A stretch of DNA of 64,000 nt, taken from the NCBI GenBank assembly GCA_965223955.1, contig OZ245029.1, positions 434,001 to 498,000 on the forward strand, given 5' to 3'. Source of the DNA: Bin75 sp965223955. Its GTDB lineage: Bacteria; Nitrospirota; Nitrospiria; Nitrospirales; UBA8639. The notes beneath the pieces are model-generated. The model ran no database searches. It was not told the DNA's origin and worked only from the letters and a program-made list of their open reading frames with translations. Both the position numbers and the translations under genes were made by a program. This document shows, piece after piece, positions 26,674-35,240 of the stretch (position 1 is its first letter; each line of letters starts with the position of its first letter).

Positions 26674-28671
26674 ATGGATGAATTCAGCGCACTCAGGGAC
26701 GTCATCATTATTTTCTCCGTGTCCATCGCGGTGGTCTTCCTGTTTCAAAAACTCCACCTCCCCTCGATTGCGGGGTTCCTGGTCGTGGGGACTCTCGTCG
26801 GTCCCTATGGGCTCAACCTCATTTCTGATCGAGAACAGGTGCACGTGCTGGCCGAGATCGGGGTGATGCTGCTGTTGTTCACGATCGGCCTGGAATTTTC
26901 TTTGGCGAAATTGAAGTCCTCGAAGATCCTGTTTTTCGTGGGAGGACCGGCCCAGATTTTCAGTGTCCTGCTCTTTTTCGTCGTTGGCGGGTTCCTCCTG
27001 GAAATCGACATGAACTCCGCCATCTTCTGGGGATTCCTGGTCACCCTGAGCAGCACCGCCATTGTCCTCAAAGCGCTGGCCGAGCGTGGAGAAAGCGATA
27101 CCCTTCACGGACGATCCGCGATCGGCATCCTGATTTTTCAGGATTTGGCCATCGTGCCCATGATGCTCATGACTCCATTTTTGGGAAACCAAGGCTCGGA
27201 AGACATTGGTCGCATTCTGTTCGCCCTCGGACAATCGCTCGCCCTGGTTTTCCTTATTGTGCTCGCCGCCAGAGTTTTCGTTCCCAAACTCCTGGAGCAT
27301 ATCGTTCGGACGAAGAGTCGAGAACTCTTTCTCCTGACCATCGTGGTCCTCTGCATGGGTACGGCGTGGTTGACCTCACTGTTTGGGTTATCCATCGCCC
27401 TCGGCGCCTTTATCGCCGGACTCATCATCTCCGAATCGGAATACAGTCACCAGGCGCTTGTCGAGGTTCTCCCGTTTCGGGACAGCTTTAACGGCCTGTT
27501 TTTTGTCTCGATCGGCATGCTCATGGATACGCGCGTGATCCTGGAATACCCCCTTCTCATCATGAGCATGGTCGGGGCCATCGTCATCGGCAAATTCGTG
27601 ACGGGAGCCGCTACGGTGTTAGCGGTCGGTGCGCCTCTTCGTTCAGCGATCCTGGCTGGTGTGGCCTTGGCTCAAGTAGGCGAATTTGCCTTTATCCTGG
27701 CCGAAGAAGGCCTCAAGGCGGGTATTCTGTACCATGAAACGTATAATATGTTTCTCGCCGTCTCGGTCCTGACCATGATCATCACCCCGTTTTTGATCCA
27801 ATGGTCCCCCAAAATCGCGCGACGGATGGAAGCCGTGCAGCGGCTGCACCAATGGTTGCCCGGGCGTGTGTCGCTGCGCGCGGAAACGGCCCACGTCAAA
27901 CTCAGGGATCACGTCATCATCGTGGGATACGGCTTGAACGGTCGCAGTCTTTCGCGCGTCCTTCGAGAGTTCGAGATTCCCTACGTCGTCCTGGATATAC
28001 GGGGGGGAGTGGTTCAGTTGGAAATTGGGACGGGTGTCCCCATTCAATACGGCGACGCCACCAATCCGACGGTCCTGCACCAGGTCCAAATTGAAAATGC
28101 CAAAGTCCTCGTGGTCGCCATTTCCGACCCCTTTGGGGCACGGCGTATCGTCCAACTTGCCAAGAGTTTGAACCCGTCGATTCACATCATTGTCCGAACC
28201 CGATATCTCAAAGAACTCGAAGAATTGCACAAACTCGGAGCCAGTGAAATTATTCCTGAAGAATTTGAAACGTCGATTGAAATCTCATCCCTTGTTCTCC
28301 AATCGTTTCAAATTCCCAACCAGGTCATTCGGGGAAAAACGGAACAAATCCGGCGAGAAGGCTATGCCCTGCTCCGGCGGGGAGAACTTCCCGAACTGGC
28401 CCACCATCTTCGGTCGGGAACGCTCGAGGACGTGGAAGTGGAAACCTGCCGCATCGATGACGATTCACCCGCTCTGGGTCAATCACTGCATGACTTGGCT
28501 ATTCGGCCACGAACCGGCGCATCCGTGATCGCCTTCATGCGCGATGGGGTCACGGAATCCAACCCTTCCGACAAAACCGTGCTCGAAGCCGGGGACGTCG
28601 TGGTTCTGCTGGGTGCCCGTGATCAAATTCGTCGAGCGATCGGACTCCTCGTGGACACGAAGGTCGAATAG
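26674..28671 (+). CDS. KefB-type K+/H+ antiporter with RCK (TrkA-N/TrkA-C) domains
   Basis: A 665-residue protein: antiporter domain (residues about 5-385) with FLVVGTLVGPYGLN, LLFTIGLEFSLAKL and the ALAERGESDTLHG and GILIFQDLAIVPMML segments typical of KefB/KefC; then a TrkA-N NAD-binding domain (about 408-525, HVIIVGYGLNGRSLSRVL) and a TrkA-C domain at the end (SLHDLAIRPRTGASVIAFM). Start at 26674 (MDEFSALRD) has CGGAGA upstream; the 13 extra codons in frame upstream are unlikely. Regulates cytoplasmic K+ and pH. Confidence 0.93.
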   Translation: MDEFSALRDVIIIFSVSIAVVFLFQKLHLPSIAGFLVVGTLVGPYGLNLISDREQVHVLAEIGVMLLLFTIGLEFSLAKLKSSKILFFVGGPAQIFSVLLFFVVGGFLLEIDMNSAIFWGFLVTLSSTAIVLKALAERGESDTLHGRSAIGILIFQDLAIVPMMLMTPFLGNQGSEDIGRILFALGQSLALVFLIVLAARVFVPKLLEHIVRTKSRELFLLTIVVLCMGTAWLTSLFGLSIALGAFIAGLIISESEYSHQALVEVLPFRDSFNGLFFVSIGMLMDTRVILEYPLLIMSMVGAIVIGKFVTGAATVLAVGAPLRSAILAGVALAQVGEFAFILAEEGLKAGILYHETYNMFLAVSVLTMIITPFLIQWSPKIARRMEAVQRLHQWLPGRVSLRAETAHVKLRDHVIIVGYGLNGRSLSRVLREFEIPYVVLDIRGGVVQLEIGTGVPIQYGDATNPTVLHQVQIENAKVLVVAISDPFGARRIVQLAKSLNPSIHIIVRTRYLKELEELHKLGASEIIPEEFETSIEISSLVLQSFQIPNQVIRGKTEQIRREGYALLRRGELPELAHHLRSGTLEDVEVETCRIDDDSPALGQSLHDLAIRPRTGASVIAFMRDGVTESNPSDKTVLEAGDVVVLLGARDQIRRAIGLLVDTKVE

Positions 28672-28717
28672 CCGGCCCTGACGCGAGATTCACTGGATAA
28701 CAGCAAGATCTCCCGTC

Positions 28718-29527
28718 TTACTCATCAGTGATATTGGCCCTTGCCCGGTCGGCCCACAAGCGAACACTGGGGGACGCATCGTTACGTGAGACCAAGTCAA
28801 GGGCTTCCAACTCCTGAGCATCTCCCAATTTCCCCAGTCGATAGGCAGCCTCGGTCCGGACCCCCGGGTCAGCATCGAGCAAGAGGCGTTGCTGAAAATC
28901 AGGGAGGACCCGACGATCACCCAACTCACCCAACGCAGCCAAGGCGCCTTGTCGCACGGCCGGGTCCGGATCCGTCAGGGCTCCACGCAAAATCGGATAG
29001 GCGCTTTTGGCTTCAAGCTGTGTGAGCGCTTCAACCGCGGCACGACGGCTGCTGCTCTCTCCGACGGCCAACGCTTGAGTGAGGATTGCAATGACTGATT
29101 GACGAGGGCCGATTTTCCCCAACGCCCCCGCGGCTGCGTGTTTGACGGAAGGGTGCTCATCGCCTAATGCGCCCGCGAGGCGGACGGCTGCCTTGTCGTT
29201 CACGTCTTCCCCTATTTGTCCCAAAGCCCAGGCACTATATTCACGAACTTGGAAATCGGGATCGGATAACGCCTGAACCAAAGCCGTCGTCGCAGCGGAA
29301 GACCCGATTTTCCCAAGAGAGAGCGCAGCCGTTCGGCGAACGTCCCGGGAAGGGTCTTGAAGAAGGGTGACGAGACGAGAGGTGACTTTTTGCGGATCCC
29401 CAACAGGGGCTTCTGCCTGACAACCTGCGCTCAAGGAAACGCCGATGAGAAGGAGCACAAGCAGGACAATCCCGGCGTCTTTGCGCAGGATATGTCTTTC
29501 GACCCAACTCAGGACGTGCTGTTTCAA
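28718..29527 (-). CDS. HEAT-repeat lipoprotein
   Basis: A lipobox LSAGC follows a hydrophobic helix (IVLLVLLLIGVSL), so the mature protein should be lipid-anchored. The remainder is six or seven HEAT/PBS-lyase-type repeats (e.g. DVRRTAALSLGKIGSS, FQVREYSAWALGQIG, SVKHAAAGALGKIG). The frame stays open into the tatA gene; I place the start at TTG 29527, giving 269 residues and an 8-residue lead before tatA ends. The start is uncertain. Likely a protein-binding scaffold; partner unknown. Confidence 0.75.
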   Translation of the reverse strand: MKQHVLSWVERHILRKDAGIVLLVLLLIGVSLSAGCQAEAPVGDPQKVTSRLVTLLQDPSRDVRRTAALSLGKIGSSAATTALVQALSDPDFQVREYSAWALGQIGEDVNDKAAVRLAGALGDEHPSVKHAAAGALGKIGPRQSVIAILTQALAVGESSSRRAAVEALTQLEAKSAYPILRGALTDPDPAVRQGALAALGELGDRRVLPDFQQRLLLDADPGVRTEAAYRLGKLGDAQELEALDLVSRNDASPSVRLWADRARANITDE

Positions 29528-29534
29528 CGTCCCG

Positions 29535-30356
29535 TTACGTGGCTGGTGGTGGTGGATCTTTGGGGACCGGAGGTTGCTTCGCCGCTTCAATGGACTGTTC
29601 AACTTCTTTTTGCGCCGATTCCAACTCTGCTTGAATGGTCCGCATCTCCGGATCAACAGCGTTCCGCACGTCCGCCGTGGCTTCACGGAAAGTTCGGAGG
29701 GCGCCACCCAATCCTTCTCCCAGAGATTGCAGGTCGTCACTTCCCGGGGCGGCTGGGGGCTTGGCGGCTTTGGCCTGCATCTCGGCACGTTTTGCCTGAA
29801 CACGAGCAACGGCCTTTTTATTCACAATGGCCTCCGGTCGTTTTCCTGTTTGAGTCGTCGCGGCCGAAGGAGGAACAGGCGGATACTGCGCCATCGGTCG
29901 AGGCACTGAATTCGCGGCACGCTGTTCCATGGTCACCGGTTCAAACTGCTCTTGATAGGGAGCGGCCGGCGCAGGTCCCGTGTCGGCAACGGGTTGGGAA
30001 GCCGGTTGAACCGTTTCCGGACCGAATCCACCATACACCTGTGCCGCTAACGTCCCCGGGGTCCTTTCGGGACCGGGCTGATAGGCTTGTTGCGTCACGG
30101 GTTGAGGCGCAGGCTGAGCCGTCGCATCTGCCGCTTGCGCTCCTTGAGCCGCGACGGGCTGAGCCGGCTCGGGTAAAGCCGCCTGGGGACTTTCCTCCTC
30201 CGCAGGAGGAGGAGGAATATCATTGACTTCCTTTTTAAAACCCTTCAGGGCTTTCCCGACTCCCTCTCCGATTTGAGGAAGCCGCCCCGCTCCGAAAATG
30301 ATCAGAACAATGACCAGAATAATGATGAGTTCTGAAAATCCCAGGGTCCCGAACAT
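29535..30356 (-). CDS. tatA: TatA/TatB-family twin-arginine translocase subunit with long tail
   Basis: Membrane subunit of the Tat export pathway for folded proteins. Residues 1-50 are canonical: one helix (FSELIIILVIVLIIFGAG), the hinge RLPQIGEGVGKALKGFKKEV. Typical TatA proteins end soon after; here about 220 further residues follow, rich in Pro, Ala and Gln, ending with a charged helical stretch. TatA is favoured over TatB by the F-G hinge and GFKKEV. Start at 30356 has GGAGG upstream; no tatC is in view. Confidence 0.85.
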   Translation of the reverse strand: MFGTLGFSELIIILVIVLIIFGAGRLPQIGEGVGKALKGFKKEVNDIPPPPAEEESPQAALPEPAQPVAAQGAQAADATAQPAPQPVTQQAYQPGPERTPGTLAAQVYGGFGPETVQPASQPVADTGPAPAAPYQEQFEPVTMEQRAANSVPRPMAQYPPVPPSAATTQTGKRPEAIVNKKAVARVQAKRAEMQAKAAKPPAAPGSDDLQSLGEGLGGALRTFREATADVRNAVDPEMRTIQAELESAQKEVEQSIEAAKQPPVPKDPPPPAT

Positions 30357-30526
30357 CGCACGTCCTCCAAAGGATAAACGTCTAAGCACTCCTTGAATTT
30401 ACTGTAAAGACCCCGGTGGGACGTGTCAACCCGCTCAACCAGCAGGGAAAATCTCCAGGCCGTCTCCACACGGAACACAAGAGCCGTCCCTTGTGTTGCG
30501 TGCGACACGTGGTAGAATCGTCATCG

Positions 30527-30982
30527 ATGTCCACCTCGTCCTCTCCAAAAATTCCACCATATCGAACCACGTTGTTTTTCGGGCCTGACGTTCATGAAAC
30601 CAATCCCGATATTGTCTATTGTGTATTCAACGTCAAAAAACGGAGTTGGAAAGGAGGCATTCAACTCGTGGTGGAGATTGCGCAACCCCACGTCTCCCGT
30701 TTCAAACGGATCCTGCAATTCGAGGCCCGGTTACAGAAAGCCCTTCGTCATCTTTCGAAAGAAGACTATGACGAGTATGTTCAACGAGGCCAGGAACTGT
30801 TTCTTCAATATCTGTGTCAGGAAAAATTGCAACTCGCAATCGAGGGAGGTCTTCGCCAGGAAACGACCCTGTTATCTCAGGATATGCTTTCTCAGGAACT
30901 GGAGGATGCCATACGGCAGAACGGTCATGCTCTCAAAGAAAACCTGTTTGCCGAATTGGATATTCCTCCCGTGGGGGAATAG
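30527..30982 (+). CDS. Conserved hypothetical protein
   Basis: 151 residues, no signal or membrane segment. The N-terminal half has a beta-like stretch (PPYRTTLFFGPDVHETNPDI, then YCVFNVKKRSWKGGIQLVVE) and the C-terminal half is helical and acidic (LSKEDYDEYVQRGQELFLQY). I do not recognise a family. ATG 30527 chosen because upstream in-frame codons overlap the tatA promoter region and have no protein-like content. It is divergent from tatA. Confidence 0.65.
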   Translation: MSTSSSPKIPPYRTTLFFGPDVHETNPDIVYCVFNVKKRSWKGGIQLVVEIAQPHVSRFKRILQFEARLQKALRHLSKEDYDEYVQRGQELFLQYLCQEKLQLAIEGGLRQETTLLSQDMLSQELEDAIRQNGHALKENLFAELDIPPVGE

Positions 30983-30987
30983 AATGT

Positions 30988-31063
30988 GTTCAGTCATTCG
31001 TTGACAGAATGAGGCAACCGACCACACCATCATTGTCATTCCGAGTTCCTGCTTTGTCATTCC
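30988..31063. repeat. Dispersed palindromic repeat, copy C (left part)
   Basis: GTTCAGTCATTCGTTGACAG (from 30988) followed by GACCACACCA and a TCATTCCGAG motif, in the same order as copy A at 12498. It is interrupted after ATTCC (31059-31063) by the IS256-like element; the right part of this repeat resumes at 32144. Confidence 0.75.
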
Positions 31064-32143
31064 GGGAATAAATGCCAAAAAGAGTTGGGGATAATGGAAG
31101 AAAGTTGTTGGATGACGGTAAGTTACCGCTATTTGTATTGAAGGCGTTCAACAAAGTGAGGCTGGGATGAGCAAAAAAGCCCTGTCCGCAGTGTGGCTCG
31201 AAGGAGGTGCAGCGCTATGGCATCAACCGACAAGGCAAACAACGCTGGCATTGTCGCCAATGTGCGCGCACCTTCATATGGCGCAATCCGGCCAACCGCT
31301 ACCAGCAGCGACGGGTATGGTTCAAACGCTGGATTATGGAGGGCTACACCGTCCGCCAACTGGCCGCCCACAGTGGCTACAGCCCGCGGACGCTTCATCG
31401 AATCATTGCGCATTGGTTGCAACAGCCACCTCCCCTGGCGGGCGAGTTCTCGGCGGCCCGCCATCTGATCCTCGATGGCACCTTTCTGGATCGCCGGAAA
31501 GGCGTCTTTGCGGTGATGGATGCGGCCCGCTTCGCCGTGGTGTATGCGGCCCCCGAAATGGCGGAGGGCCCTGCGCATTTGCAGCCGTTTTGCACCACGC
31601 TGGCCCACCACGGGTTAACGCCTTGCAGTGCGACCGTCGATGGCAACCTGCACTTGCTCCGGATCTTGCGCCAAGTGTGGCCGACGATCGTCATTCAACG
31701 CTGTCTGGTCCACATCCAACGGCAAGGCCTCAGTTGGTGTCGCCAGTCGCCCAAACGTCCAGACGCCCGGCACCTGCGCGCCTTGTTTCGCCACGTCATG
31801 GCGATCCGCACCGTGGCCGAGCGGGATCAGTTCATCGCTCAGGTGCAGGCCTGGGAGGCACGGTACGGGCAGCGCCTGGCACGCCAGGCCGAACGAGGGC
31901 GCGTTTTCAGCGATCTCAAACGTGCCCGGAGTATGTTACTCGCCGCCTTGCCAAACATGTTTCACTATCTCGACGATCCCGTGATCCCGAAATCCACCAA
32001 CGCCTTAGAGGGATATTTCGCCCGACTCAAACACAAGTATCGGCAACACCGCGGGCTCGTACGGCCCCATCGGAATGCCTATTTGCAATGGTATGTCTAT
32101 CTTTGCCCTCGATAGAAACCAACTCTTTTTGGCATTTATTCCC
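31064..32143 (+). mobile_element. IS256-like (variant Zn-binding) insertion sequence
   Basis: A 1080-bp element with perfect 25-bp inverted ends (31064-31088 and 32119-32143; outer part GGGAATAAATGCC, inner part AAAAAGAGTTGG). It is flanked by a 5-bp direct repeat ATTCC at 31059-31063 and 32144-32148. Removing the element restores a continuous TCATTCCGAGCGAAGCGAGG repeat, so the target was a copy of the dispersed palindrome. Confidence 0.9.
31207..32115 (+). CDS. Transposase, IS256-like variant with N-terminal zinc ribbon
   Basis: The 302-residue frame has the second half of a zinc ribbon (WHCRQCARTF), a helix-turn-helix (YTVRQLAAHSGYSPRTLHRI) and a DDE-type core (HLILDGTFLDRRKGV; IQRCLVHIQRQGL; STNALEGYFARLKHKYRQHR). 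The first ribbon half, PCPQCGSKE, lies upstream of the GTG 31207 in the same frame but has no start before a stop at 31168. An ATG at 31167 followed by AGC and six A residues is one base out of frame; with five A residues it would read MSKKPCPQCGS. Either slippage at this run makes the full protein or the gene is damaged. Confidence 0.8.
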   Translation: MQRYGINRQGKQRWHCRQCARTFIWRNPANRYQQRRVWFKRWIMEGYTVRQLAAHSGYSPRTLHRIIAHWLQQPPPLAGEFSAARHLILDGTFLDRRKGVFAVMDAARFAVVYAAPEMAEGPAHLQPFCTTLAHHGLTPCSATVDGNLHLLRILRQVWPTIVIQRCLVHIQRQGLSWCRQSPKRPDARHLRALFRHVMAIRTVAERDQFIAQVQAWEARYGQRLARQAERGRVFSDLKRARSMLLAALPNMFHYLDDPVIPKSTNALEGYFARLKHKYRQHRGLVRPHRNAYLQWYVYLCPR

Positions 32144-32222
32144 ATTCCGAGCGAAGCGAGGAATCTCTCGCTCAACGACCAACCGGCTTAACTACGAGAT
32201 CCTTCGCGTTGCTCAGGATGAC
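32144..32222. repeat. Dispersed palindromic repeat, copy C (right part)
   Basis: ATTCCGAGCGAAGCGAGGAA followed by TCTCTCGCTCAACG, then the inverted partner GATCCTTCGCGTTGCTCAGG and ATGACA. It is the half of the repeat left to the right of the IS256-like element. A separate short hairpin GGTGCAGGCGACCAGCCTGC follows at about 32250. Confidence 0.75.
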
Positions 32223-32311
32223 AACCCGGGCCATTTTCATCCCTTCTGGTGCAGGCGACCAGCCTGCATGGAGGATTCCTGTAGACACCTGTTGTTTCTC
32301 TTGAGCATGCA

Positions 32312-33058
32312 ATGAAGAAACCGATCATTGGGGTCACGCCTGACTTTAATGCCGGCGACCGCAAGGACATGGGCGGCAAAGAGCCGACCTACTTTCTGCG
32401 CGCCCGCTATATGAGGGCCATTGAAGAGGCCGGAGGCATTCCCGTGCTCTTGCCCCTGTTGTCGAACAGGGCCGGATGGCGTCAGGTGGTGGCCCACGTG
32501 CACGGGCTCCTCGTCACGGGAAGCGGGTCCGACCTGGCGCCCGAATTATACGGGGAACAACAACGACACAAGTTTGCGCGCATGAATCGCGAGCGGGCGA
32601 CCATGGAACTGGGAATCACCAAAGTGGCGTACCAGGCCGACGTGCCCATGTTGGGCATTTGCGGCGGCATGCAATCCATCAACGTCGCCCTGGGCGGCAC
32701 GTTGTATCAGGACATTGCCGCGCAACTCGATACCTCTATTGACCATCTTCCCACCTATTCGGCGACAAAAACGACGCACACCGTGCAGATTGCGCCTGGG
32801 TCCCTGTTGCGCCGCATTGCCGGAAAAGCTCGCGTGGAGGTGAACAGCTCCCACCATCAATCCGTCAAGAAGGTGGCGCCGAAACTTCTCCAGACCGCCG
32901 TCGCCCCTGATGGCGTCATCGAAGCCATTGAAGCTCCGGACCGCTCATTTCTATTGGGAGTCCAATGGCATCCGGAATTCCTCTACGAGCGGGACCCCAT
33001 CCAACGGCGTCTCTTTTCCGCATTGATCCGGGCTGCCAGGACATTTGCTGACGGGTAG
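32312..33058 (+). CDS. Gamma-glutamyl-gamma-aminobutyrate hydrolase-like class I glutamine amidotransferase (peptidase C26)
   Basis: 248 residues with the PuuD-type start KKPIIGVTPDF, the nucleophile in MLGICGGMQSINVALGG, and the catalytic His/Glu in VQWHPEFLYERD. PuuD removes glutamate from gamma-glutamyl-GABA in putrescine breakdown; related enzymes act on other gamma-glutamyl amides. No other puu genes are adjacent, so the substrate is open. The gene lies between two insertion sequences but is intact. Confidence 0.9.
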   Translation: MKKPIIGVTPDFNAGDRKDMGGKEPTYFLRARYMRAIEEAGGIPVLLPLLSNRAGWRQVVAHVHGLLVTGSGSDLAPELYGEQQRHKFARMNRERATMELGITKVAYQADVPMLGICGGMQSINVALGGTLYQDIAAQLDTSIDHLPTYSATKTTHTVQIAPGSLLRRIAGKARVEVNSSHHQSVKKVAPKLLQTAVAPDGVIEAIEAPDRSFLLGVQWHPEFLYERDPIQRRLFSALIRAARTFADG

Positions 33059-33173
33059 TCTCTCAGTAGTTGTGGGACGGCATCGGAAAGGTCTTTGTAG
33101 CTGCCGCATCTTATGTGGCCAACGGAAAGCGTCATAAGGCATGTCCCTGGCTTTGACCAGGGATTGTATGTGT

Positions 33174-34178
33174 TCAGTCATTCGTTGACAATTTCCACCG
33201 CTTCCTCCCGTGCCCCGGTTCCCCTCCTTTGTTGTTGTGTCCCGTGAGATTCTGTAACAAGTGCAAAGGGGCCTGATAGTTGAGGCACCTTAACCGGGTG
33301 CGATTGTAATTGTCCACCACCCGGGTGATAAAGGCGTTCCGCTCGGCGTGACTCCGAAACCGATTGCTGCAATGGGCCCGGAGCGGGGGCTGGCTCTGTA
33401 ACGCGTCACTCAGCCGCCGGTTAAAGCGTTCCACCATGCCATTGGTCTGCGGATGATAGGGCCGGATCAGGCGATGAGTGATCCCATGCGCCCGGCACAC
33501 GTGAGCCAGGCGATGCGTGCCGCTCGGCTGGCCCGCCGGTTTGCCTTGCTTGTGCACGGCAAACCGATCGGTAAACGCGCCATCATTATCGGTCAAGATG
33601 GTGTGCACTTTGTGCGGAAACGCGGCCAGGAATTCTTCGACGGCCTGCGTCACCGTGGCGGCCGTCCGCCGGGCCAGCACCTTGACCCAGACATAGCGGG
33701 TGGCGCGGTCAATGGCCACGAACACATAACTGGGTTGCTTCTGTCATTTGCTTAACACTTTCAGATCCAGATGAATGTAGCCGCAGGGGGTGGCCGCGAA
33801 CCGCCCCACCGGCGGCGCGTCGGGGGAGGCGGGGGGCAACCGCGCGACGCCCAGCCGCACCAAGCAGCGATGGATCGCGCTCCGACTTAAGGGGGTCGCA
33901 CTACAGCGGTTCATGACCTCCGTGACATCGTCGAGGGACAACCGCAATTGGGTGCGCAATTCGGCGATAAGGGCTTCCTGCTCGGGGGAGGTACTGGCAT
34001 GGAGCTGGTGCCGGACATGGGAGCCATCGTGGACCCGGCCGGCGCGCTTCCATTTATAGATGGTGGTCACAGCGACCCCGAGTTCCCGGGCCAAGGTCGC
34101 GGCGCTTTTGGGGGCGGTCTGGATGTAGCGGCGGGTGGCGGGAGTCGTGCGAGCTAACTTATGCAGTTTGATGTCCAT
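33174..34178 (-). pseudogene. IS481-like transposase interrupted by an in-frame TGA
   Basis: From ATG 34178 (with GAGGAGG upstream) the protein has a helix-turn-helix (TLARELGVAVTTIYKWKRAG), then GYIHLDLKVLSK followed by TGA at 33746-33744 and continuation in the same frame as QKQPSYVFVAIDRATRYVWV. The DDE residues lie on both sides of the stop: HLDLK before it, TDNDGAFTDRF and GMVERFNRR after it. TGA most simply replaces TGG (Trp). Without readthrough the transposase is dead. The frame runs past the IS end, so its last ~20 residues are encoded by the repeat it landed in. Confidence 0.85.
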
Positions 34179-34254
34179 GGGGCCTCCTCTGGTGGACATA
34201 GTCGATGCCACGCATGATAGCAGAAGAGTCTAGGGAATCACACGGGACAGTACA
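33233..34254 (-). mobile_element. IS481-like insertion sequence
   Basis: A 1022-bp element with TGT...ACA ends: TGTTGTGTCCCGTGAGATTC at 33233 and, on the other strand, TGTACTGTCCCGTGTGATTC ending at 34254 (17 of 20 match). A 6-bp duplication CTTTGT flanks it (33227-33232 and 34255-34260). The target was the palindrome CCTCCTTTGTAAGGAGG of the dispersed repeat. Confidence 0.88.
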
Positions 34255-34428
34255 CTTTGTAAGGAGGGGTAGGGGAGGTAGAGGCTGTGGCGAGGACAGC
34301 GAACCCCTGTGCCCCATGGCTAGGTGGCTCTACCCCACCTGACCTCCCCTTACAAAGGGGAGGAAAACGACGGTTCTTCTTTCTTGGTTCCCTGGTCAGC
34401 CACTCATTCTGTCAACGAATTACTGAAC

Positions 34429-34549
34429 CTTTACAGGGATGACGCGGCTACAAATACAAAAGAACGAGAAGAAGACGCTACGAGAGGCATGTCCTGGCTT
34501 CATCGCACCGGCCGCAATCAAGCCACCCCGCAGGAAGATAGAAATACGA
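34429..34549. other. Short gap between repeat copy D and the next gene
   Basis: No gene recognised. Together with the repeat it makes up the non-coding stretch between the IS481-like element and the Pro-rich protein gene. Confidence 0.4.
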
Positions 34550-35080
34550 TTAGTCGGTGGGCTGTTCTTGTTTCGGTTCAGAAGCGTGCCCTGAAGGAGC
34601 CGGACCATCTTTGGCGGGAGTGGGCTCGGTCGGCGCGGGATCCGGACCCGGGGACGTGGCGACAGCCGGGTGTTCGGAAGCCGTTTCAGTCTGGGAGGGG
34701 ACGCCGGGAGCCGCAGTCCCAGTTTTGGGAGAAGCCGAGACCTGCGTCGATTCAGTTTGGGGTGTTTCCGGTTTTGCCGCTTCCGGCTTGGGAGCAGCCG
34801 GTTTCGGAGGGGGTTTGGGTTTTTCCGGTTTAATCCCCCCTTCCCAATGCGGACCGGAATACATCTCCGTGGCTAAATCGCCTTCTTTCCATTTGGCATC
34901 AAAATCCGCCGCCGCTTTATTGACGGTTTCGCCCACGCCCACAAACCGATTCCAAGGATAACTGGTCGGAGAGATAGAGCAGGCGTCGCCCTCTTTTCGA
35001 AGATACAACCCAATCGGGTTGCCCCGATAGGGCCCGAAAAAAATGTGAATCGTACCGACAAATTCAGGAAGTGAACTCAT
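34550..35080 (-). CDS. Hypothetical protein with Pro/Ala/Glu-rich tail
   Basis: 176 residues. The first 85 or so look like a folded domain (IHIFFGPYRGNPIGLYLRKE, then WNRFVGVGETVNKAAADFDA). The rest is a low-complexity tail of KPKPPPKPAAPKPEA type and then Thr/Ser/Pro-rich sequence. No signal peptide. Function unknown; the long tail resembles that on the TatA-like protein in style only. Confidence 0.6.
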   Translation of the reverse strand: MSSLPEFVGTIHIFFGPYRGNPIGLYLRKEGDACSISPTSYPWNRFVGVGETVNKAAADFDAKWKEGDLATEMYSGPHWEGGIKPEKPKPPPKPAAPKPEAAKPETPQTESTQVSASPKTGTAAPGVPSQTETASEHPAVATSPGPDPAPTEPTPAKDGPAPSGHASEPKQEQPTD

Positions 35081-35240
35081 GACAGGCCAAGGGCATTATA
35101 GTGCCATACCCGCATTCGTGACGCAAGACCATGTACATTTCCGTTGGGATTCAAGGTGGGGTTGGATGAAGTAGGGTCCTGGAGATGGGAGGCAGAGGGA
35201 ATCCTGCCGCTCTGTATGATCGACCCGCGATCGCAGAGAT

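Larger units (their letters stand above)
33172..34428. repeat. MITE-like palindromic repeat, copy D, split by an IS481-like element
   Basis: The left end TTCAGTCATTCGTTGACA (33173-33190) and the right end, its near-reverse complement (34403-34428), bound a unit that would be about 229 bp without the IS. Inside are CCTCCTTTGT (left of the IS) continuing as AAGGAGGGG after the IS, then GAGGTAGAG...CTACCCCACCT and CCCCTTACAAAGGGG, as in copy B. The terminal inverted repeats and lack of coding make it look like a non-autonomous transposable unit. Confidence 0.75.

Noticed and set aside
31167..31190. Programmed -1 frameshift at AAAAAAG in the IS256-like transposase
   Set aside because: The shift needed to join the frames is +1 (or loss of one A), not -1, so the classical slippery heptamer explanation does not fit.
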